Program-made: the position numbers and the translations under genes
Source: Alicycliphilus sp. UBA6560
Lineage (GTDB): Bacteria > Pseudomonadota > Gammaproteobacteria > Burkholderiales > Burkholderiaceae_C
DNA: 64,000 nt
Reading direction: 5' to 3'
NCBI GenBank assembly: GCA_002434305.1
Contig: DJJU01000012.1
Coordinates: forward strand, 62,001 to 126,000
Notes under the pieces: model-generated
Seen by the model: only the letters and a program-made list of their open reading frames with translations
What the model was told of the DNA's origin: nothing
The model's database searches: none
Part shown: positions 42,807 to 49,036 of the stretch, one piece after another
Numbering within the stretch: position 1 is the stretch's first letter
Layout of the letters: the number at the start of each line of letters is the position of its first letter

Positions 42807-42927
42807 CAACCCACTTCGACCGCACGCCTGGCGACAGGCACCCATCGCGGTTAACGATGGCTAAAACGCCATACACAGGGGACAATGCAGGCCTTGCTTC
42901 TCCAAACGAGAAGCCCAGATACCCCTG

Positions 42928-43857
42928 ATGAAAAGCTCCGAGCGCAGTTTTGCGCGCCGTATCGACCTGACCTCATTGCAGCTGTTCGTCGCCGTCTGCG
43001 AACTGGGCAGCATCGGCCGCGCGGCGCAGCAGGAGTTCATTGCCGCCTCGGCCGTGAGCAAGCGGCTGTCGGACCTGGAGGCTGCCGTGGGCACGGCGCT
43101 CTTGTACCGCCACAGCCGCGGCGTGACGCTGACGCCTGCCGGCGAGAGCCTGCTGCACCACGCGCGCAACGTGCTGTTCGGGCTGGAGCGCATGCAGGGC
43201 GAGCTGTCCGAATACGCCGGCGGTGTGCGCGGCCACGTGCGTGTGCACGCCAACATCTCGGCCATCGTGCAGTTTCTGCCTGAGGACCTGGGCGCCTTTG
43301 CCCGCACCCACAGCCAGATCAAGATCGACCTGCAGGAGCACCTGTCGCCCGCCGTGCTGCACGCCGTGCGCGAGGGCGCCGCCGATCTGGGCATCTGCCA
43401 CATCCCCGCCGCCGTGGCCGAGCACGGCCTGCAGGGCCGCACCTACCGCGTGGACGAGCTGGTGGTCGTCGTGCCGCAGGGCCACTCGCTGGCCGGACGC
43501 GAGACGCTGGGTTTTGGCGACGTGCTGCAGTGCGACATCGTCGGCCTGCATGCCGGCAGCTCCATCAGCCTGGCCATGCGCGCCGCCGCCGCGCAGGCCG
43601 GCCTGCCGCTGCGCCAGCGCATCCAGGTCACCGGGCTGGACGCCATGTGCCGCATGATCGACAACGGCCTGGGCGTGGGCCTGGTGCCCGGCCGGGCCTT
43701 TGCGCTGCTGCAGGGCGTGGGCCGGCTGGCGGCCGTGCCGCTCGACGAACCCTGGGCGCGGCGCGAGCTGGCGCTGGTGGCGCGCGACTTCGCCGCCCTG
43801 CCCGTCACCGCCCGACTGCTGGCCGAGCACCTGGCGCCGGCGGCGGCGGCTTCCTAG
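42928..43857 (+). CDS. LysR-family transcriptional regulator
   Basis: The 309-residue protein has an N-terminal winged HTH (LTSLQLFVAVCELGSIGRAAQQEFIAASAVSKRLSDLEAAVGTALL) and the effector-binding domain (about residues 95-300) with GADLGICHIPA and VDELVVVVPQGHSLAGRE. The effector is unknown. It ends 40 bp before leuC on the same strand. LysR regulators beside leuCDB suggest control of leucine synthesis or an unrelated target; the sequence does not decide. Confidence 0.92.
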   Translation: MKSSERSFARRIDLTSLQLFVAVCELGSIGRAAQQEFIAASAVSKRLSDLEAAVGTALLYRHSRGVTLTPAGESLLHHARNVLFGLERMQGELSEYAGGVRGHVRVHANISAIVQFLPEDLGAFARTHSQIKIDLQEHLSPAVLHAVREGAADLGICHIPAAVAEHGLQGRTYRVDELVVVVPQGHSLAGRETLGFGDVLQCDIVGLHAGSSISLAMRAAAAQAGLPLRQRIQVTGLDAMCRMIDNGLGVGLVPGRAFALLQGVGRLAAVPLDEPWARRELALVARDFAALPVTARLLAEHLAPAAAAS

Positions 43858-43897
43858 AATTTCCCTACCCATCCCCAACCCACGAGACGAGACCGCC

Positions 43898-45319
43898 ATG
43901 GGACGCACCCTGTACGACAAGATCTTCGACGAGCACGTCGTCCACACCGAAGAGGACGGCACGGCCGTGCTCTACATCGACCGGCACCTGGTGCACGAGG
44001 TCACCAGCCCGCAGGCCTTCGAGGGCCTGCGCGAGGCGGGCCGCAAGGTCTGGCGCACCAGCTCCATCGTCGCCACGGCCGACCACAACACGCCCACCAC
44101 GGGCTGGGAGCGGGGCTATGACGGCATCGCCGACCCCATCAGCCGCGAGCAGATCGTCACGCTGGACAAGAACATCGCCGAGCACGGCGCGGCCGCGTTC
44201 TTCCCGTTCATGAGCCGGCGCCAGGGCATCGTGCACGTCATCGGCCCGGAAAACGGCGCCACGCTGCCGGGCATGACCGTCGTCTGCGGCGACAGCCACA
44301 CCAGCACCCACGGCGCGTTCGGCGCGCTGGCCCACGGCATCGGCACGTCCGAAGTCGAGCACGTCATGGCCACCCAGACGCTGCTGGCCAAGAAGGCCAA
44401 GAACATGCTGGTCAGAGTGGATGGCCGCGCCGCGCCCGGCATCACCGCCAAGGACATCGTGCTGGCCATCATCGGCAAGATCGGCACGGCCGGCGGCACG
44501 GGCTACACCATCGAGTTCGCCGGCCAGGCGATCCGCGACCTGTCCATGGAAGGCCGCATGACGGTCTGCAACATGGCTATCGAGGCCGGCGCCCGCGCCG
44601 GCCTGGTGGCCGTGGACGACAAGACCATCGAGTACGTGCGCGGCCGGCCGCTGGCGCCCACCGGCCTGGAATGGGACCAGGCCGTCGCCTATTGGAAGAC
44701 GCTGCACTCCGATGCGGATGCGAAGTTCGACGCCGTGGTCGAGCTGCGTGCCGAGGACATCGTGCCCCAGGTCACCTGGGGCACCAGCCCCGAGATGGTG
44801 CTGGGCGTGGACGCGCGCGTGCCCGACCCCGACAAGGAAAAGGACGCCACGAAGCGCGGCGCCATGGAGCGCGCGCTGACCTACATGAATCTGCAGCCCG
44901 GCAAGCCCATTCAAGACATCTTCGTGGACAAGGTCTTCATCGGCAGCTGCACCAACAGCCGCATCGAGGACATGCGCGAGGCCGCCGCCGTGGTCCGCAG
45001 GCTGGGCCGCAAGGTGGCGCCCAGCGTCAAGCTGGCCATGGTCGTGCCGGGCTCGGGCCTGGTCAAGGAGCAGGCCGAGGCCGAAGGTCTGGACAAGATC
45101 TTCGAGGCCGCCGGCTTCGAGTGGCGCGAGCCGGGCTGCTCCATGTGCCTGGCCATGAACGCCGACCGGCTGGAGCCGGGCGAGCGCTGCGCCTCCACCT
45201 CCAACCGCAACTTCGAAGGCCGCCAGGGCGCGGGCGGGCGCACCCACCTGGTCAGCCCGGCCATGGCGGCAGCCGCCGCCGTCCACGGCCATTTCGTCGA
45301 TATCCGCCAATTCGCCTGA
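43898..45319 (+). CDS. leuC: 3-isopropylmalate dehydratase large subunit LeuC
   Basis: LeuC with LeuD isomerises 2- to 3-isopropylmalate in leucine synthesis. The 473-residue product starts MGRTLYDKIFDEHVV. The [4Fe-4S] ligands are in the motif FIGSCTNSRIEDMREAA and EPGCSMCLAMNAD, and ATADHNTPT and VCGDSHTSTHGAFGALAHGIGTSEVEHV are family signatures. The start is the ATG that fits the family. It is followed by a small lipoprotein gene and leuD. Confidence 0.98.
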   Translation: MGRTLYDKIFDEHVVHTEEDGTAVLYIDRHLVHEVTSPQAFEGLREAGRKVWRTSSIVATADHNTPTTGWERGYDGIADPISREQIVTLDKNIAEHGAAAFFPFMSRRQGIVHVIGPENGATLPGMTVVCGDSHTSTHGAFGALAHGIGTSEVEHVMATQTLLAKKAKNMLVRVDGRAAPGITAKDIVLAIIGKIGTAGGTGYTIEFAGQAIRDLSMEGRMTVCNMAIEAGARAGLVAVDDKTIEYVRGRPLAPTGLEWDQAVAYWKTLHSDADAKFDAVVELRAEDIVPQVTWGTSPEMVLGVDARVPDPDKEKDATKRGAMERALTYMNLQPGKPIQDIFVDKVFIGSCTNSRIEDMREAAAVVRRLGRKVAPSVKLAMVVPGSGLVKEQAEAEGLDKIFEAAGFEWREPGCSMCLAMNADRLEPGERCASTSNRNFEGRQGAGGRTHLVSPAMAAAAAVHGHFVDIRQFA

Positions 45320-45346
45320 CTCAACCCACCTGATCGGAGAACCACC

Positions 45347-45574
45347 ATGAAAGCTCTGAACTCCTTGCTGCTGGCCGGCTTTGCCACCGCCGCCCTCGCC
45401 GGCTGCAACACCTGGACGGCCGTCAAGCAGGACGCGCGCGACGTGGGCCAGACGGCCGGCCGCGGCATCGAGCGTGCGGGCCAGGCCACCGGCCGCGGGC
45501 TGGAGAAGGCCGGCGACGCCACCGGGCGCGGCATCGAGAAAGCCGGCGAGAAGATCCAGGAAATTTCCAAGTAA
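45347..45574 (+). CDS. Entericidin-like small lipoprotein with 11-residue repeats
   Basis: The 75-residue protein has a lipoprotein signal (SLLLAGFATAALAGC, Cys20 lipidated) followed by NTWTAVKQDARDVGQT, matching the entericidin A/B family. Three 11-residue repeats of the form GRGIERAGQAT occupy residues 38-70, encoded by near-identical 33-bp units. Entericidins are small membrane lipoproteins of antidote/toxin type, but here the role is unknown. It sits inside the leu operon between leuC and leuD. Confidence 0.85.
   Translation: MKALNSLLLAGFATAALAGCNTWTAVKQDARDVGQTAGRGIERAGQATGRGLEKAGDATGRGIEKAGEKIQEISK
45458..45556 (+). repeat. Three 33-bp in-frame tandem repeats in the entericidin-like gene
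   Basis: Units begin at 45458, 45491 and 45524 with ggccgcggcatcgag, ggccgcgggctggag and gggcgcggcatcgag. They encode the amphipathic GRG(I/L)E(R/K)AG repeat; copy number could vary by recombination without shifting frame. Confidence 0.8.
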
Positions 45575-45584
45575 GCCAGTCCCC

Positions 45585-46235
45585 ATGCAGCAATTCACCA
45601 TTCACAAGGGCCTGGTCGCCCCCATGGACCGCGAGAACGTCGACACCGACGCCATCATCCCCAAGCAGTTCCTGAAATCGATCAAGAAGACCGGTTTCGG
45701 CCCCAACCTGTTCGACGAGTGGCGTTACCTGGACAAGGGCGAGCCCGGCGTGCCGCAAGAGCAGCGCAAGCCCAACCCCGACTTCGTGCTGAACCAGCCG
45801 CGCTACCAAGGCGCCAGCATCCTGCTGGCGCGGCAGAACTTCGGCTGCGGGTCCAGCCGCGAGCATGCGCCCTGGGCGCTGGCGCAGTACGGCTTTCGCA
45901 CCATCATTGCGCCCAGCTTCGCCGACATCTTCTTCAACAACTGCTTCAAGAACGGCCTGCTGCCCATCGTGCTGCCTGAAGCGACGGTGGACCGCCTGTT
46001 CAGCGAGGTCTTCGCCTTCCCCGGCTACGAGCTGACGGTGGACCTGGAGCGCCAGGTCATCGTGCAGCCGCAGGGCCAGGAGATCCCGTTCGAGGTCAAC
46101 GCCTTCCGCAAGTACTGCCTGCTGGGCGGCTACGACGACATCGGCCTGACGCTGCGCCATAAGGACAAGATCGCCGCCTTCGAGGCCGAGCGCCTGGCCA
46201 CCAAGCCCTGGCTGGCGCATACCATGGCCTCGTGA
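45585..46235 (+). CDS. leuD: 3-isopropylmalate dehydratase small subunit LeuD
   Basis: The 216 residues begin MQQFTIHKGLVAPMDRENVDTDAIIPKQFLK, contain the substrate loop ARQNFGCGSSREHAPWALAQYG and the beta-rich swivelling domain. It pairs with LeuC. It is 10 bp after the lipoprotein gene and followed by a dispersed repeat and leuB. Confidence 0.97.
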   Translation: MQQFTIHKGLVAPMDRENVDTDAIIPKQFLKSIKKTGFGPNLFDEWRYLDKGEPGVPQEQRKPNPDFVLNQPRYQGASILLARQNFGCGSSREHAPWALAQYGFRTIIAPSFADIFFNNCFKNGLLPIVLPEATVDRLFSEVFAFPGYELTVDLERQVIVQPQGQEIPFEVNAFRKYCLLGGYDDIGLTLRHKDKIAAFEAERLATKPWLAHTMAS

Positions 46236-46239
46236 GGCA

Positions 46240-46300
46240 TTTCAAGCAAAAACAGCCTCAAACGCTTGCTGGGCAAGCGCGGGCAGCTATCAGTCAGAGA
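46240..46300. repeat. Dispersed palindromic repeat, copy 9
   Basis: CAAGCAAAAACAGCCTCAAA, CGCTTGCTGGGCAAGCGCGG and GCAGCTATCAGTCAG. The arms CGCTTG and CAAGCG flank CTGGG. It lies between leuD and leuB, inside the operon. Confidence 0.8.
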
Positions 46301-46310
46301 GTAAACAAGC

Positions 46311-47381
46311 ATGAAGATCGCAGTCCTGCCGGGTGACGGCATCGGCCCAGAAATCATCGCCGAGGCCGTCAAGGTGCTCGACGCCCTGCAACTGGGCCTG
46401 GAAATGCAGACCGCCCCCGTGGGCGGCGCCGCCTACGAGGCCGCCGGCCACCCGCTGCCCGAGTCCACCCTGAATTTGGCGCGCCAGTCCGACGCCATCC
46501 TGTTCGGCGCCGTGGGCGACTGGAAGTACGACACCCTGGACCGCCCGCTGCGCCCCGAGCAGGCCATCCTGGGCCTGCGCAAGCACCTGGGCCTGTTCGC
46601 CAACTTCCGTCCGGCCATCTGCTACGAGCAGCTGGTGGGCGCGAGCAGCCTCAAGCCCGAGCTGGTGGCGGGCCTGGACATCCTCATCATCCGCGAGCTG
46701 ACGGGCGACATCTACTTCGGCCAGCCGCGCGGCCGCCGCACCGCCGCAGACGGGCACTTTCCCGGCGCTGAAGAGGCCTTCGACACCATGCGCTACTCGC
46801 GCCCGGAGATCGAGCGCATCGCCCGCGTGGCCTTCGAGGCCGCGCGCAAGCGCAATAAGAAGGTGACCAGCGTGGACAAGGCCAACGTGCTGGAGACCTT
46901 CCAGTTCTGGAAGGACGTGGTCACCGAGGTGCACAAGGACTATCCGGACGTGCAGCTGGAGCACATGTACGTGGACAACGCCGCCATGCAGCTGGTCAAG
47001 GCGCCCAAGGCCTTCGACGTGATCGTCACCGGCAACATGTTCGGCGACATCCTGTCCGACGAAGCCTCCATGCTCACCGGCTCCATCGGCATGCTGCCTT
47101 CCGCATCGCTGAACGACAAGAAGCAGGGCCTGTACGAGCCCAGCCACGGCAGCGCGCCGGACATCGCCGGCAAGGGCGTGGCCAACCCGCTGGCCACCAT
47201 CCTGTCGGCAGCCATGATGCTGCGCTTCAGCCTGAACCAGGCGGCAGCCGCCGACCGCATCGAGAGCGCGGTCAAGCAGGTGCTGGCCGACGGCCTGCGC
47301 ACGCCCGACATCTACAGCGCAGGCACCACCAAGGTGGGCACCGCGCAAATGGGCGACGCCGTCGTCAACGCCTTGCGCTGA
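46311..47381 (+). CDS. leuB: 3-isopropylmalate dehydrogenase LeuB
   Basis: LeuB oxidatively decarboxylates 3-isopropylmalate using NAD. The 356 residues contain MKIAVLPGDGIGPEII, GAVGDWKYDTL, RELTGDIYFGQPRG, the metal/substrate motif EHMYVDNAAMQLVKAPKAFDVIVTGNMFGDILSDEA and NPLATILSAAMMLR. It is followed by a hairpin at 47401-47424 and then the asd region. Confidence 0.98.
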   Translation: MKIAVLPGDGIGPEIIAEAVKVLDALQLGLEMQTAPVGGAAYEAAGHPLPESTLNLARQSDAILFGAVGDWKYDTLDRPLRPEQAILGLRKHLGLFANFRPAICYEQLVGASSLKPELVAGLDILIIRELTGDIYFGQPRGRRTAADGHFPGAEEAFDTMRYSRPEIERIARVAFEAARKRNKKVTSVDKANVLETFQFWKDVVTEVHKDYPDVQLEHMYVDNAAMQLVKAPKAFDVIVTGNMFGDILSDEASMLTGSIGMLPSASLNDKKQGLYEPSHGSAPDIAGKGVANPLATILSAAMMLRFSLNQAAAADRIESAVKQVLADGLRTPDIYSAGTTKVGTAQMGDAVVNALR

Positions 47382-47400
47382 ACGCGCGTTGTCCCCTGAG

Positions 47401-47424
47401 GGAAGCGGCAGGAATGCCGCTTCC
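47401..47424 (+). terminator. Hairpin after leuB
   Basis: ggaagcggca and tgccgcttcc form a perfect 10-bp stem with loop ggaa, 19 bp after the leuB stop. Only tctaca follows, with no T-run, so termination is uncertain; it may also be a barrier ahead of the asd leader. Confidence 0.55.
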
Positions 47425-47440
47425 TCTACAATGATCCGCG

Positions 47441-47542
47441 ATGTTTGCCGCCCGCCCCCTCCCCCTGAACCGCCTGCCCGCAGGCCTGGGCGAGCGCGCC
47501 ATCCGCATCACCTCCACCAAAACCACGACCATTAAGGGCTGA
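47441..47542 (+). CDS. Candidate asd leader peptide
   Basis: The 33-codon frame ends in IRITSTKTTTIKG, with five Thr, three Ile and two Lys in the last 13 residues. Thr, Ile and Lys are the end products of the pathway started by asd, the next gene, 109 bp downstream. Attenuator leader peptides such as thrL have this composition. TACAAT at 47427-47432 could be a -10 box placing the transcript start near the ATG, which would make it nearly leaderless, since no ribosome site is visible. No -35 match was found. A candidate RNA hairpin follows at 47568-47596. Not a certain gene. Confidence 0.5.
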   Translation: MFAARPLPLNRLPAGLGERAIRITSTKTTTIKG

Positions 47543-47567
47543 CCCAGTCCCGGTATCGTCGTGCGCC

Positions 47568-47596
47568 CTCCCTGGCCAGACGAGCCGGGGCCGGAG
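47568..47596 (+). promoter_or_regulatory. Hairpin between the leader peptide and asd
   Basis: CTCC-ct-GGCC pairs with GGCC-GGAG through 8 base pairs with a 2-base bulge and an 11-base loop. It is 26 bases after the leader stop. No T-run follows immediately; TTTTC occurs further on near 47624. It could be part of an attenuator, but the alternative fold was not computed. Confidence 0.35.
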
Positions 47597-47651
47597 AAAC
47601 AGCCGCCGGTCGCGTGCGTACTGTTTTCTTAACTTCTGAAGGGCGATTGAA

Positions 47652-48764
47652 ATGAGCAAGCAACTGGTAGGCCTCGTCGGCTGGCGCGGCATGGTCGGCT
47701 CCGTGCTGATGGACCGCATGCAGGCCGAGGGCGACTTCGAGCTGATCGAGCCGGTCTTCTTCTCCACCTCCAATGCGGGCGGCAAGGCACCCGCCATGGC
47801 ACGCACGCACACCCAGCTCAAGGACGCGAACGACGTTGCCGAGCTGTCCAAGTGCGACATCGTCATTACCTGCCAAGGCGGCGACTACACCAAGGAAGTG
47901 TTCCCCCAGCTGCGTGCCAGCGGCTGGAATGGCCACTGGATCGACGCCGCCAGCGCGCTGCGCATGGAGGCTGACGCCGTCATCGTGCTGGACCCGGTCA
48001 ACGAGGGCCTCATCAAGACCAAGCTCGCCGCGGGCGGCAGGAACTGGATCGGCGGCAATTGCACCAATTCCATCCTGCTGATGGGCCTGGCCGGGCTGTT
48101 CAAGGCCGACGTGGTCGAGTGGGTCAGCTCCATGACCTACCAGGCGGCCTCCGGCGGCGGCGCCAACCACATGCGCGAGCTGCTCAAGGGCATGGGCGTG
48201 ATCCACGGCGCCGTGGCCGATGCGCTGGCCACGCCCGCCTCGGCCATTCTGGACATCGACCGCAAGGTCGCCCAGACCATCCGCGAGGACGTGCCCACCG
48301 AATTCTTCGGCGCGCCCCTGGCCGGCGGCCTGATCCCCTGGATCGACGCGCAGCTGGACAACGGACAGTCCAAGGAAGAGTGGAAGGGCCAGGCCGAGGT
48401 CAACAAGATCCTGGGCACGGCTGATCCCATTCCGGTCGACGGCCTGTGCGTGCGCATCGGCGCCATGCGCTGCCACTCGCTGGCGCTGACCCTCAAGCTC
48501 AAGCGCGATGTGCCTCTGGCCGAGATCGAGACCCTGATCCGGGGCGGCAACCCCTGGGTGAAGTTCGTGGCCAACGAGCGCGCGCTGACGGTGAAGGAAC
48601 TCACCCCCGCCGCCATCACCGGCGGCCTGGAAGTCGGCGTAGGCCGGGTGCGCAAGCTGAACATGGGGCCCGAATACGTCTCGGCCTTCGTGATCGGCGA
48701 CCAGTTGCTGTGGGGCGCCGCCGAGCCGCTGCGCCGCATGCTGCGCATCCTGCTGCAGCCCTGA
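47652..48764 (+). CDS. asd: Aspartate-semialdehyde dehydrogenase
   Basis: Asd reduces aspartyl phosphate to aspartate semialdehyde for Lys, Thr, Met and Ile synthesis and diaminopimelate. The 370 residues begin SKQLVGLVGWRGMVGSVLMDRM (NADP motif) and contain the catalytic cysteine in IGGNCTNSILLM, YQAASGGGANHM and the C-terminal RVRKLNMGPEYVS. This is the longer gram-negative class. A possible leader peptide precedes it. Confidence 0.98.
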   Translation: MSKQLVGLVGWRGMVGSVLMDRMQAEGDFELIEPVFFSTSNAGGKAPAMARTHTQLKDANDVAELSKCDIVITCQGGDYTKEVFPQLRASGWNGHWIDAASALRMEADAVIVLDPVNEGLIKTKLAAGGRNWIGGNCTNSILLMGLAGLFKADVVEWVSSMTYQAASGGGANHMRELLKGMGVIHGAVADALATPASAILDIDRKVAQTIREDVPTEFFGAPLAGGLIPWIDAQLDNGQSKEEWKGQAEVNKILGTADPIPVDGLCVRIGAMRCHSLALTLKLKRDVPLAEIETLIRGGNPWVKFVANERALTVKELTPAAITGGLEVGVGRVRKLNMGPEYVSAFVIGDQLLWGAAEPLRRMLRILLQP

Positions 48765-48806
48765 TCGGGCCATGACCGGCGGCCCTGCGCCTGCCGCGGG
48801 GGCGCG

Positions 48807-48839
48807 CAACGTATGGATACGCGCTGTTACCGTACGTTG
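48807..48839 (+). other. Inverted repeat downstream of asd
   Basis: caacgtatgg and ccgtacgttg pair at 9 of 10 bases plus one G-U, with a 13-base loop, 43 bp after the asd stop. No T-run follows. It may act as a factor-dependent stop for asd or a stabilising 3' structure. Confidence 0.35.
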
Positions 48840-48911
48840 TCCCGCACCAACATGAAAAACGGCTTTCCCTCCCTTTCCCCAGGGGCGGGAAAGCCCACGC
48901 ACCCCGTTAGC

Positions 48912-48940
48912 TTGTCAGTGCAAACTGTTGCTGATATGGT
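48912..48940 (+). promoter_or_regulatory. Candidate sigma-70 promoter of fimV
   Basis: TTGTCA (48912-48917) and TATGGT (48935-48940) are separated by 17 bp; they match 5/6 and 4/6 of the consensus. The predicted start is near 48947, three bases before the ATG at 48950, which argues for translation from a later start (49037). Confidence 0.6.
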
Positions 48941-49036
48941 GCTTTTTACATGTATTCACGCGCCGGCGCGGCCCCTGAAATGACCATAACAAACCCGCCT
49001 CTCCCGGCAATCTCCCCTCTTCGACCCGTTGCACCC

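Noticed and set aside
48950..49036. Upstream ATG start for fimV
   Set aside because: The candidate promoter predicts transcription start about 3 bases before this ATG and there is no ribosome site; the signal peptide fits only the start at 49037.
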